Below, in pieces: positions 17,719-24,733 of a stretch of 64,000 bases of DNA. The DNA is taken from positions 434,001-498,000 of the forward strand of contig NZ_CP046155.1 of assembly GCF_016403105.1 (NCBI RefSeq). The letters are read 5' to 3'. The first letter of the stretch is position 1. Each line of letters starts with the position of its first letter. A program made the position numbers and the translations under genes. A model generated the notes under the pieces. The model was not told the DNA's origin, ran no database searches, and saw nothing but the letters and a program-made list of their open reading frames with translations. Origin of the DNA: Leptolyngbya sp. BL0902. Lineage in GTDB: Bacteria > Cyanobacteriota > Cyanobacteriia > Phormidesmidales > Phormidesmidaceae.

Positions 17719-19040
17719 TGGCCATCGTTCCCACGGGCAAAACCTACGGTCTGCTGCTGGGGGGCGGGCTGGGGGCAACGCTGTTGGCCAACTTTTTTGA
17801 TACGCCCAACCGTCTGATGCTGGCACTGCTGGCATTGGGACTATTTGACGGTCTGGTGCTGCTGGCGATGCTGTGGGACGGCTGGCGGGTCAACTCCCGA
17901 CGGGCCACCATCACGCGGGATCGGCTTCATCGCCTCTCCATTGGCCGAGACAACCCCATCACCCTCCAGGCCGAAGCACCCCACCGCACCCGCCTGCGCC
18001 TGTTCGACAACTACCCCACCGACTTCGACGGCACCGCCATGCCGCTGACCGTCGATCTCCAGGCCCGTGAGCCGGAAACCCTCACCTTCACCGTCCACCC
18101 CAAACGGCGCGGCGAATACCCCTGGGGCGATGTGCAGATTCAACAACTCAGTCCCCTGGGCCTCGCTTGGGCCGATTGGACGATCCCCGCCGCCGCCCCA
18201 GTGGCCGTCTACCCCGACCTGATCGGCCTGCACCAGCTTTCCGTCAAGCTCGCCCTCCAGTCCACGGGAACCCTGAAGCAGCGGCGACGACTGGGCGTAG
18301 GCACCGAATTTGCCGAACTGCGGGAATACGGCATCGGCGACGACCTGCGCTTCATCGACTGGAAGGCCACCGCCCGCCTCAGTCAGCCCCTCGTCCGTGT
18401 GCTGGAGCCAGAGCGGGAACAAACCCTGCTGATTTTGCTGGATCGCGGTCGGCTGATGACGGCCCAGGTGCAAGGGCTCACCCGATTTGATTGGGGCATG
18501 AATGCGGCCCTCTCCTTGGCGCTGGCGGGGGTCAGTCGCGGCGACCGCGTCGGCCTGGGCGTGTTTGACCGCACCCTGCACACCTGGCTCCCCCCCAAGG
18601 GCGGACGGGCCAATTTTCAACGGATGATCGAACGGCTCACCCCCATCGACCCCGTCCTAGAAGAATCCGACTACCTAGCCGCCGCCACCCACGCCGCCCA
18701 ACAACAGCACCGCCGCTCTCTGGTGGTCATCATCACCGACATCGTGGACGAAACCGCCAGCGCCGAATTGCTCTCGGCCCTGGCCCGCCTGCGCCCCCGC
18801 CACCTGCCCTTCTGCATCACCCTACGCGACCCCGCCATCGACCGCCAAGCCCACCAGCCCACCACCGAAGTCGATGCCGCCTACCAACGGGCGGTGGCGC
18901 TGGATTTGCTGAGCCAGCGAGAAACGGCCTTTGCCCGCCTAAAAAAACGAGGGGTTTTGGTGCTGGATGCCCCCGCCCACCAAATCGTAGAACCCCTGGT
19001 GGAAAGTTATTTACGAATTAAGAGTCAGAGTAGGTTGTGA
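17718..19040 (+). CDS. DUF58 domain protein, partner of MoxR
   Basis: A 440-residue protein. The open frame continues upstream of 17718, but the true start is the ATG sharing its A with the MoxR stop. Two hydrophobic segments (residues about 8-26 and 33-52) anchor it. A beta-rich middle precedes the DUF58 signature (GTEFAELREYGIGDDLRFID, then WKATAR), and the C-terminal half (LLILLDRG... VVIITDIVDE) is a von Willebrand A-like fold with a degenerate metal site. DUF58 proteins are the usual clients of MoxR ATPases. It is the last gene of the operon, and the AT-rich island starts within 50 bp of its end. Confidence 0.92.
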   Translation: MAIVPTGKTYGLLLGGGLGATLLANFFDTPNRLMLALLALGLFDGLVLLAMLWDGWRVNSRRATITRDRLHRLSIGRDNPITLQAEAPHRTRLRLFDNYPTDFDGTAMPLTVDLQAREPETLTFTVHPKRRGEYPWGDVQIQQLSPLGLAWADWTIPAAAPVAVYPDLIGLHQLSVKLALQSTGTLKQRRRLGVGTEFAELREYGIGDDLRFIDWKATARLSQPLVRVLEPEREQTLLILLDRGRLMTAQVQGLTRFDWGMNAALSLALAGVSRGDRVGLGVFDRTLHTWLPPKGGRANFQRMIERLTPIDPVLEESDYLAAATHAAQQQHRRSLVVIITDIVDETASAELLSALARLRPRHLPFCITLRDPAIDRQAHQPTTEVDAAYQRAVALDLLSQRETAFARLKKRGVLVLDAPAHQIVEPLVESYLRIKSQSRL

Positions 19041-19247
19041 GAGTATTGTTTAGGGGCGTTCACGACAGTGGCAATATGGCTGTGAATAAGCCAGCGCGAA
19101 GCATAAAGGACTGTTAACTTTCGAGGAATATCATTACACCTAGAAGTCAGCTTGATTTTTCGGTCTATGATTGGAGCTAAAAGTGCAATGAAAACAGATG
19201 CTTAACTACTAAGCCAAAGCCCTTTAAATCAAACATGAGGTTACATA

Positions 19248-19463
19248 GTGGATGTAGTCAATTCAGCATTAGGTAGTTCTGTCGCGGCATCTTCAAAGAT
19301 CGCAGTTGAAGGTGCAACTCAAGAGCTTGAAGACTTTTTAACCGGAGAAGGTTCACAAGAAATTTCAGAGAAGTCAATAAGCAACTCAGTTATCAGAGCT
19401 TCTACTTCAGCATCTGAGGAGTCTACTATCTCGGAAAAACTTAATGATTTTTTAGATGATTGA
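19248..19463 (+). CDS. Small acidic serine-rich protein paired with an LRAT-like gene
   Basis: 71 residues from a GTG start with GAGG seven bases upstream. It is rich in Ser, Glu and Asp (SVAASSKIAVEGATQELEDF, then EKLNDFLDD at the end) and predicted mostly helical. I do not recognise it. It lies 20 bp before the LRAT-like gene on the same strand, in AT-rich DNA with codon use unlike the flanking genome. It could be an immunity or antitoxin-like partner or a secreted leader; nothing in the sequence decides this. Confidence 0.5.
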   Translation: MDVVNSALGSSVAASSKIAVEGATQELEDFLTGEGSQEISEKSISNSVIRASTSASEESTISEKLNDFLDD

Positions 19464-19482
19464 GTAGTGAAGCTAGAAATAT

Positions 19483-19989
19483 ATGGATACCCTTAATTAC
19501 TCTACAGGCTCAATTATTCAGTTAGATGGCGTTAAGCATTGCGATATCGTACTGGACACGCATAGAGTGGTTGGATTAATAGCATCTCAAGATGAGTCAC
19601 GCAACAAAAAAACATGTAAGTTGTTCTTAGCAGATCTAAGAGCTATGCCACTTCACCCTGTAACAGAAAAGCCTGCAAGTTATACACTGATTCACCAGCC
19701 TATCTATCCAATAGATATCTCGCAAATGAAAGAAAGGCTACAGAAGCTTAGGCCAAAATACGAAGGAACCGAATACAACATTATCCAAAATAATTGTCAG
19801 CATTTTGCATGGGAACTTATTACTGGCGAACGTAAATCACCAGATGCCGATAAGTGGAAAATGCTAGGCCCATTTTCTAATGCTGTTGGAGCAATAAGAG
19901 ATTTTGGTAGCACCAATTCTTCTGAGAGCTTAGTTAACATCAATCCTTTTCGAGAGAATTTAGCTCTATTTCTGATGACTCCATCCTAA
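19483..19989 (+). CDS. LRAT/NC-like papain-fold domain protein
   Basis: 168 residues. The start GSIIQLDGVKHCDIVLDTHR followed by VVGL and the later YNIIQNNCQHFAWELITGE resemble the permuted papain fold of the LRAT/HRASLS family, in which a cysteine in NC-x-HF and two histidines act on lipids or peptides. C105 and H19 fit. The position of the second histidine (12 residues after H19) is a glycine, G31, so activity is uncertain. No signal peptide is seen. It lies just after the small acidic gene in the AT-rich island. The family call is by motif reading only. A toxin, effector or lipid acyltransferase role is conceivable. Confidence 0.6.
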   Translation: MDTLNYSTGSIIQLDGVKHCDIVLDTHRVVGLIASQDESRNKKTCKLFLADLRAMPLHPVTEKPASYTLIHQPIYPIDISQMKERLQKLRPKYEGTEYNIIQNNCQHFAWELITGERKSPDADKWKMLGPFSNAVGAIRDFGSTNSSESLVNINPFRENLALFLMTPS

Positions 19990-20120
19990 TTAATTAATCA
20001 TGATCTAGTGACGTGCTTCAGCCTTTCAGAATGATCGCTACATAATCATTTGAGATATGGCCGACTGGCACCCCTTTATCTCCTTAGTTAATAGGATGTG
20101 TTATTAGACTTAGCTATAAC

Positions 20121-20229
20121 GCATCAAAGCCTTAAACACTATAAATTACCTATGAAATAGGTAAAGCAAAGGAAAGCGAAGTAATGCCTAGGAGGGACAA
20201 TTTACACTTTTCCCTACTCCGCACCCTAG
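20121..20229 (+). repeat. xisH-leader repeat, copy 1 (before the DUF6602 gene)
   Basis: It contains AACACTATAAATT, the palindrome ACCTATGAAATAGGT, an AGGAAAGCGAAGTA ribosome-binding region, and an ATG at 20184. The ATG is followed by codons for PRRDNLHFSLLRTL, which match the first 15 residues of XisH. The xisH-like frame then runs out of homology and overlaps the start of the DUF6602 gene. Confidence 0.85.
20148..20162. promoter_or_regulatory. Candidate operator palindrome, copy 1
   Basis: ACCTATGAAATAGGT is a perfect 6-3-6 inverted repeat. It lies between a TATAAAT-like -10 box and the ribosome-binding site of the xisH-like leader. The same palindrome stands in front of the AbrB/VapC and xisHI modules. 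Confidence 0.6.
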
Positions 20230-20275
20230 CTAATGAGCACATCAGGCTAAGCTGTGACATTGGGAGACAAGCAAA

Positions 20276-21223
20276 ATGCACACAGAGGAAACCAATAACC
20301 TTTTCACAAACTTCTTTTCATCCTATGACAATGAACTTAAAAGCCGAATGAAGCGCTTAGATCAGCTCATAAGCCGTGATCATTGGCTTAGCGTCGGCAA
20401 TTACAAGGAATCCATTCTTAGACAGCTTATTGCAAATGTAATTCCCAGGAAGCACGAAGTCAGCACTGGATTTATACTTGCAGCAGATAATTTAGGAAAT
20501 CCAATTAAATCAAAACAAATAGATATTCTAATATGGAATTCTTATGATTATGCTCCAGTTTTTAGAGATGGGGATTTTGTTATAGTTCCACCTGAAGCCT
20601 GCAAAGCAACTATTGAGGTAAAAGGCAGATTGACGAGGGATGAACTGAAAAAGTCTCTTCGGAGTTCAGATGCAATTTTTGAATTTGCTAGAACACCTCT
20701 CTCTCAAAACATGAAAATTAAAAAATATATTTTCTCCTTTGATTCTTATCGCCTTCACTTCCCTGGAGGTGTATTTGACGGTCTTTCTCGCTACTATTAC
20801 AAACAGGCAACAATGCCTATGTCAGAGAGAATGAAATGTATTCAGTCGAGATGGCCTAGCGACATATCATGGTCTTTATTTTCTGTTGATGCAATATTTA
20901 TTTTAGGAAAAGGTGCAATTTTGCAAGAACCCAAAAATTTTGGTGGTACGCCGCACCTTACCTTTGAAGCTTATAAAACTTGTAATGAAGACGGTGATGA
21001 TCATACTTATGCTTTTTTTGAGCATGAGATTCATAGATCTATTAGCACTATTCACGATTCGGGACTTTACTACATGAAACAACCCGGCTTACAATCTGTC
21101 GCACAAAATATTAATATCTCTAAGTACCCAGGCAAAAGTACCATGATGCTTCCAGAATTGAATCCAAACATCTATTGGGGCGATTTTCTAGAGGATACAA
21201 TCTATAGACCCAAACTAGCATAA
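20276..21223 (+). CDS. DUF6602 domain protein, PD-(D/E)XK nuclease-like
   Basis: A 315-residue protein. The N-terminal half looks like a restriction-endonuclease fold: E45 in GNYKESILRQL, D83 in SKQIDILIW, and E114-x-K116 in ATIEVKG, in the right order and spacing. This matches what I recall of DUF6602, whose function is not established. The C-terminal half has no motif I know. The codon use is AT-rich like the rest of the island. It has its own copy of the xisH-type leader and no adjacent partner gene, so it may be a stand-alone defence nuclease, a stray component of a larger system, or a DNA-processing protein. Confidence 0.72.
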   Translation: MHTEETNNLFTNFFSSYDNELKSRMKRLDQLISRDHWLSVGNYKESILRQLIANVIPRKHEVSTGFILAADNLGNPIKSKQIDILIWNSYDYAPVFRDGDFVIVPPEACKATIEVKGRLTRDELKKSLRSSDAIFEFARTPLSQNMKIKKYIFSFDSYRLHFPGGVFDGLSRYYYKQATMPMSERMKCIQSRWPSDISWSLFSVDAIFILGKGAILQEPKNFGGTPHLTFEAYKTCNEDGDDHTYAFFEHEIHRSISTIHDSGLYYMKQPGLQSVAQNINISKYPGKSTMMLPELNPNIYWGDFLEDTIYRPKLA

Positions 21224-21524
21224 GGCTAGGAGTCGTTGTAGGCAGTGCCCACCACTGGGAAAACTATTTTCCAGAAGTCGCCTTAACTCTCGTATCCGTA
21301 GACATCGATCTACAGCACATCCATCAAGTTCAACCGTTTTCTCTAGAATCCTGGAAAGAATCATGAGTTGTTGTCTATTGTGTAGGTGCCGCAAATAAAA
21401 GCGATGTAATATCTAGACGAAACGATTTACATTTTGCCCTACGCCGCACCCTAGAAAAAGGTGGGTGGATGGTCACAGATAACCTATTGATTTTAACGAA
21501 TAGAATACGTTAGGCTGAGTGGGA
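21224..21524. other. Spacer with two gene remnants
   Basis: About 300 bp between the DUF6602 and PIN genes without an intact gene. From 21232 to 21366 an open stretch of 44 codons (VVVGSAHHWENYFPEVALTL and onward, ending SLESWKES) has normal-looking amino-acid use but no start, so it is probably the tail of a lost gene that I do not recognise. The xisH remnant follows it. Confidence 0.45.
21385..21512 (+). pseudogene. xisH 5' remnant, copy 2
   Basis: The sequence reads SRRNDLHFALRRTLEKGGWM and then VTDNLLIL before a stop, matching the first 30 or so residues of XisH. The start codon has become ATA (GTAATATCTAG instead of GTGATGTCTAG), so it is not translatable as such. It lies immediately before the PIN gene. 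The upstream palindrome is missing; the match begins at GGTGCCGCAAATAAAAGCG. Confidence 0.8.
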
Positions 21525-22010
21525 ATGGTAAAAAGCTACAACCTTTATCTAGATGTATGCTGCCTCAATCGCCCCTTTGACGACTGGTCACAAGAACGGG
21601 TGCGTTTAGAGGGTGAAGTAATTTTGTCGATCTTAGCCAGAGTTGAGGCAAAACAGTGGCAGATCACTTCCAGTGAAGCCGTAGAGGTAGAACTGATGCG
21701 AATGACTAACCTTGAAAAGTTGAAGAATGTCCGACGACTTCTCAGCCTTGCCCATCAAGTCATTTTCCTTGACAGTAGCATCGACCAACGCTCTCAAGAC
21801 TTAGAAAGTCTAGGCTTTGGACTCTATGACTCCTTTCACATTGCTTGTGCTGAAATAGCTAAAGTCGATGTATTACTCACAACAGATGATCGCTTACTTA
21901 GAAAAGCCAAGTCTTACTCCAGCGGACTAAACGTTACCGTTGAAAATCCTGTTAATTGGCTAATGTCAATTTTTCAAAATGAAGGAGAATCCAATCATGA
22001 CACCCCTTGA
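21525..22010 (+). CDS. PIN-domain toxin-like nuclease
   Basis: 161 residues starting VKSYNLYLDVCCLNRPFDDW. A PIN domain RNase with conserved acidic residues in LYLDV, GLYDSFHIACAEIAK and LLTTDDRLL. This sub-family (LDVCCLNRPFDD) is frequent in cyanobacteria and differs from classic VapC. It probably cleaves RNA when freed from its antitoxin. ATG 21525 was chosen; a GTG two codons upstream is also possible. Its end overlaps the next gene by 14 bp, which supports co-translation as a toxin-antitoxin pair, with the toxin gene first. Confidence 0.82.
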   Translation: MVKSYNLYLDVCCLNRPFDDWSQERVRLEGEVILSILARVEAKQWQITSSEAVEVELMRMTNLEKLKNVRRLLSLAHQVIFLDSSIDQRSQDLESLGFGLYDSFHIACAEIAKVDVLLTTDDRLLRKAKSYSSGLNVTVENPVNWLMSIFQNEGESNHDTP

Positions 22011-22203
22011 AATTCGAGAAAAAGGCTACCAAGTACTATTCGAGCATCTAGGCGAAGTAACAACCGTCCGATTTCTCAAAGATATGGGTTGGGGAATCGG
22101 TGACTACACCCAAGAACGCCCATCCAGATTGGGAAACGCTACTCGCCAAGATTTTTGGCGTGATGTGGAAAAAATCCGCCAAGAAAAGCGAAGTAATATC
22201 TAG
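21997..22203 (+). CDS. Putative antitoxin of the PIN toxin
   Basis: 68 residues (MTPLEIREKGYQVLFEHLGE, then VRFLKDMGWGIGDYT and a basic tail). The start has GAAGGAG eight to ten bases upstream and lies inside the toxin gene's last codons. Small proteins beginning TPLEIREKG next to LDVCCLNRPFDD-type PIN proteins are common in cyanobacteria (recollection), so an antitoxin role is inferred from pairing. Its last codons (KRSNI) and stop are contributed by the xisH-leader repeat that follows, so the natural C-terminus may have been altered by that junction. Confidence 0.68.
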   Translation: MTPLEIREKGYQVLFEHLGEVTTVRFLKDMGWGIGDYTQERPSRLGNATRQDFWRDVEKIRQEKRSNI

Positions 22204-22282
22204 GCGAGACGATTTACATTTTACCCTACACCGCACCCTGGAAAAAGATGGGTGGATAATTACAAGTGATTTAGGATGGTAA
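22178..22282 (+). pseudogene. xisH 5' remnant, copy 3
   Basis: After AAGCGAAGTAATATCTAGGC the frame reads SRRDDLHFTLHRTLEKDGWI and then ITSDLGW before a stop: the first 27 or so residues of XisH with the start codon changed to ATA. Its left edge overlaps the 3' end of the PIN-associated antitoxin gene; its right edge stops 14 bp before the next antitoxin gene. Confidence 0.8.
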
Positions 22283-22296
22283 CTAAGGAGATTAGT

Positions 22297-22524
22297 ATGA
22301 GCATTCCTCTCATTGACGAAGTGGTTGAGCAGTTGAAAATCATGCCTCAACCGCTACAAAGACAAGTCCTTGAATTTGTACGATCCCTCGCAAAAGTAGA
22401 AATTCGAGGTACACCAGGCCACCAATTATTGCGTTTCGCTGGGGCAATACCTCCTGACGATCTCCAGTTAATGCATGAAGCCATTGAACAAGATTGTGGA
22501 CAGGTCGATATCGATGAATGGTAA
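22297..22524 (+). CDS. DUF2281-like antitoxin of VapC
   Basis: 75 residues (MSIPLIDEVVEQLKIMPQPL, then QRQVLEFVRSLAK) with the helical start typical of DUF2281-type antitoxins and a short acidic C-terminus (DIDEW). AAGGAG lies 7 bases before the ATG. It overlaps the PIN toxin gene by 11 bp. Expected role: bind and inhibit the toxin and repress the operon. Confidence 0.78.
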   Translation: MSIPLIDEVVEQLKIMPQPLQRQVLEFVRSLAKVEIRGTPGHQLLRFAGAIPPDDLQLMHEAIEQDCGQVDIDEW

Positions 22525-22903
22525 ATTTTTGCTCGATACCAATATCGTCATTGCCCTTTTTGCTAACGAGGCAACCATCAAAAGCAATCTTACTCAAGCC
22601 AGCGAAGTCTTTATTCCAAGTATTGTCATTGGCGAATTGTATTACGGAGCCAGGAAATCAGGTCGAATTGAAGCAAATTTAGCTAGAATCGACGATTTCG
22701 TTGATGGCAGCACGATATTAGCGTGTGATACTGAAACAGCTCGACAATACGGCGAAGTCAAAAATAACTTGAGACTCAAAGGCCGACCATTGCCTGAAAA
22801 TGACATCTGGATTGCAGCCCTTTCACTACAGCATAATCTAATTTTAGTAACACGAGATGCCCATTTCAAAGAAGTAGAGAATCTACGAAACATAGCATGG
22901 TGA
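22514..22903 (+). CDS. vapC: VapC-type PIN ribonuclease toxin
   Basis: 129 residues starting NGKFLLDTNIVIALF. The four acidic positions of VapC toxins are visible in LLDTN, VIGELYYGA, PENDIWIAA and LVTRDAHF. It should be a Mg2+-dependent RNase inhibited by the preceding protein. The ATG inside the antitoxin's last codons was preferred over an in-frame ATG 39 bp upstream because it restores the family length. Confidence 0.9.
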   Translation: MNGKFLLDTNIVIALFANEATIKSNLTQASEVFIPSIVIGELYYGARKSGRIEANLARIDDFVDGSTILACDTETARQYGEVKNNLRLKGRPLPENDIWIAALSLQHNLILVTRDAHFKEVENLRNIAW

Positions 22904-22934
22904 ACTAAGCAAATACGCCCAACCAGATCGTGAT

Positions 22935-23068
22935 GCATCAAAGGCTAAAACACTATAAATTACCTATAAAATAGGTGTAAAATAGGTGCCATCAAAGAAA
23001 GCAAAGTAATGTCTAGACGAGACAATTTACATTTTTCCCTACGCCGCACCCTAGAAAAAGATAGGTGA
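22935..23068 (+). repeat. xisH-leader repeat, copy 4 (before the AbrB/VapC pair)
   Basis: The closest truncated match to the functional xisH leader. It has AACACTATAAATT, a perfect palindrome, an extra ATAGGT half-site, GAAAGCAAAGTA, and an intact ATG. The ATG is followed by SRRDNLHFSLRRTLEKDR and a stop, giving a 19-residue peptide if translated. The vapB ribosome-binding site follows at once. Confidence 0.87.
22962..22976. promoter_or_regulatory. Candidate operator palindrome, copy 4
   Basis: ACCTATAAAATAGGT is a perfect inverted repeat (6-3-6). A further direct half-site ATAGGT lies at 22982-22987. Its position relative to the TATAAAT box and the leader ATG is the same as in copies 1 and 5. 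Confidence 0.62.
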
Positions 23069-23089
23069 ATCTAAATTGGAGGTTTTCTG

Positions 23090-23329
23090 ATGTCAAACCC
23101 AAATCATGCTTTTCTTGTAGCCAGCGGGCAAAATCAAGTACTAACTATTCCCAGCGAATTTACTCTGCCCAGCAGCGAAGTCCTGTTACGCAAAGAAGGA
23201 AACCGACTCATCATTGAACCTATCCAACCTGGCTCTTTACTTGCGCTGTTGTCAACATTAGAAGACATAGCCGATCCCTTCCCTGATACAGACGCAGAAA
23301 CACTATCCCTAGATGATATTATGCTTTAG
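23090..23329 (+). CDS. vapB: AbrB/SpoVT-type antitoxin (VapB)
   Basis: 79 residues. The swapped-hairpin AbrB DNA-binding fold is seen in QVLTIPSEFTLPSSEVLLRK followed by EGNRLIIEPI. A C-terminal toxin-binding tail is rich in Asp and Glu (DPFPDTDAETLSLDDIML). It lies 9 bp before its VapC. It should repress its own promoter, and the palindrome in the xisH-type leader just upstream is a possible target. Confidence 0.85.
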   Translation: MSNPNHAFLVASGQNQVLTIPSEFTLPSSEVLLRKEGNRLIIEPIQPGSLLALLSTLEDIADPFPDTDAETLSLDDIML

Positions 23330-23338
23330 CCTTGCCAG

Positions 23339-23740
23339 ATGACCTATCAATATCTGCTCGACACTAACATTCTGTCAGACCTAGTAAGACACCCCCAAGG
23401 ACAGGTCTTTCAGCAAATCACCAAGGTCGGTGAAGAAAGCGTTTGCACCAGCATCGTTGTAGCCTGTGAACTCCGGTTCGGCGCAGTTAAAAGTAGTTCC
23501 TCCCGCTTAATTCAGCAAGTAGAACGCATCCTTGATGTTTTACCTATTTTGCCGCTAACCACTCCAATAGATCACCACTATGCTGAAATTCGTCACCATT
23601 TAGAGCAACTTGGAATCCCAATCGGGCCAAACGATCTTCTGATTGCAGCCCATACCCTTTCCCTGGAACTTACACTCATCACCGCAAATACTCGCGAATT
23701 TGAACGTATACCTAACTTGCAGATCGATAATTGGCTATAA
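23339..23740 (+). CDS. vapC: VapC-type PIN ribonuclease toxin
   Basis: 133 residues (MTYQYLLDTNILSDLVRHPQ). PIN acidic residues lie in LLDTN, VACELRFGA, GPNDLLIAAH and LITANTREF. It pairs with the AbrB-type antitoxin, a different antitoxin class from the preceding VapC pair, so the two should not cross-neutralise through the same fold. Length and motifs are normal. Confidence 0.92.
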   Translation: MTYQYLLDTNILSDLVRHPQGQVFQQITKVGEESVCTSIVVACELRFGAVKSSSSRLIQQVERILDVLPILPLTTPIDHHYAEIRHHLEQLGIPIGPNDLLIAAHTLSLELTLITANTREFERIPNLQIDNWL

Positions 23741-23788
23741 ATCAAATCTTGAGCTACACAGTTAGCAAGATGGGTGAGCTTTAGTCAC

Positions 23789-23854
23789 AATACATCACAG
23801 ACCTAAACACTATAAATTGCCTATGTAATAGGTACAATAAAGGAGAGCGCAGTG
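23789..23854 (+). promoter_or_regulatory. Leader of the intact xisH gene, with operator palindrome (copy 5)
   Basis: AACACTATAAATTGCCTATGTAATAGGT split over the palindrome (23819-23833, GCCTATGTAATAGGT, one outer mismatch), then AAGGAG and the ATG of xisH. It is the parent form of the leader repeated at copies 1 and 4. Confidence 0.65.
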
Positions 23855-24274
23855 ATGTCTAGACGAGATGATTTACATTTTGCCCTACGTCGCACCCTAG
23901 AAAAAGATGGGTGGATAATCACAGACGACCCATTAATTTTAGTCTTAGAGAAAACCCTGTTAAAAGCCGACCTAGGAGCCGAGAAGTTCTTCACTGCTGA
24001 AAAAGCAGGCCGTAAAATAGCCGTTGAAGTCAAAGATTTCGATTCAGCTTCCGTAATTAGCGAACTAGAAAAAACAATGGGCCAGCTTCAGCTCTATCAG
24101 TGGGCCTTAGAAGAACAAGAGCCAGAACGAAGATTGTTCCTAGCCGTAAGTCAAGATATCTATATCCGGCATTTTCAGAAGCCGATTTTCCAGCTAGCCG
24201 TACAGCGTAATAAAATTAATTTATTAGTTTACGACCCTAACCAGGAGGCCATCCTACAATGGATCAGTCATTAA
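23855..24274 (+). CDS. xisH: XisH family protein (element excision factor, PD-(D/E)XK-like)
   Basis: 139 residues, full length. It starts SRRDDLHFALRRTLEKDGW and has ADLGAEKFFTAEKAGRKIAV followed by EVKDF, a nuclease-type D...ExK arrangement, then LYQWALEEQEPERRLFLAVS. In Nostoc, XisH and XisI are needed for excision of the fdxN element, but homologues are scattered in many cyanobacteria without that element, and their function there is unknown. ATG 23855 follows AAGGAG; a GTG one codon upstream is possible. It overlaps xisI by 16 bp. Four truncated copies of its 5' end lie upstream. Confidence 0.93.
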   Translation: MSRRDDLHFALRRTLEKDGWIITDDPLILVLEKTLLKADLGAEKFFTAEKAGRKIAVEVKDFDSASVISELEKTMGQLQLYQWALEEQEPERRLFLAVSQDIYIRHFQKPIFQLAVQRNKINLLVYDPNQEAILQWISH

Positions 24275-24570
24275 ATTACACAGACATCCTTAAAAAAACC
24301 TTGCAAGAGGCCGTAGTAAACCAGCCCCGCCTACAGGCCATCAAACTCTATCCCGTTTGCGATACTGAATCCGGCCACTTCTTAGTACTAGCCACAGGCT
24401 GGGACAAACAAACCTGGATGGACACCATCCTATTCCATGCACGATTGGTCGGCCAACAAGTCATCATCGAAGAAGACAACTTTGAGGAAAGCTTAACTCA
24501 AACCCTAATCACTAATGGTATTAAGCAGGAAGATATCGTCACCCATTTAGAACCCACATTTGCCGCCTAA
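24259..24570 (+). CDS. xisI: XisI family protein
   Basis: 103 residues (MDQSLNYTDILKKTLQEAVV, later LLATGW-like VLATGWDKQTWMDTILFHAR and IIEEDNFEESLTQTLI), normal for XisI. It always accompanies XisH and here overlaps it, so the two are co-translated. No nifD, fdxN or hupL element is near, so a role in nif-element excision is unlikely in this place. Confidence 0.93.
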   Translation: MDQSLNYTDILKKTLQEAVVNQPRLQAIKLYPVCDTESGHFLVLATGWDKQTWMDTILFHARLVGQQVIIEEDNFEESLTQTLITNGIKQEDIVTHLEPTFAA

Positions 24571-24599
24571 TAATTTGCTCAGCAGGATATGTTAGTCTG

Positions 24600-24640
24600 A
24601 GCCGCAACGCATACAGAAGTCTAAACACTATTCATTTGGC
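24600..24640 (+). repeat. Short fragment of the xisH-leader repeat, copy 6
   Basis: Only the outer left part remains: AACGCATACAGAAGTCTAAACACTATTCA, read across two lines, matching the AACGCATCAAAGCCTTAAACACTATAAAT of copy 1. The palindrome and xisH codons are absent. It lies about 95 bp before the DUF2281/MazF pair. Confidence 0.55.
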
Positions 24641-24733
24641 AAATCCCCTATCCAAGGCAACCTCTCCGGCAACGATATCCCCGCCCAAGGCAAACTGTTT
24701 TAAGCTAGACCTATCTCTGCCGAGGTTCCTATC

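Noticed and set aside
17841-18620. A 259-codon minus-strand open frame
   Set aside because: Antisense to the DUF58 gene, no domain recognisable.
23855-24570. xisH-xisI as evidence of a nif-element (fdxN) excision system
   Set aside because: No nif genes, xisF-type recombinase or element ends lie near; XisH/XisI homologues are widespread without such elements, so only the family names are used.
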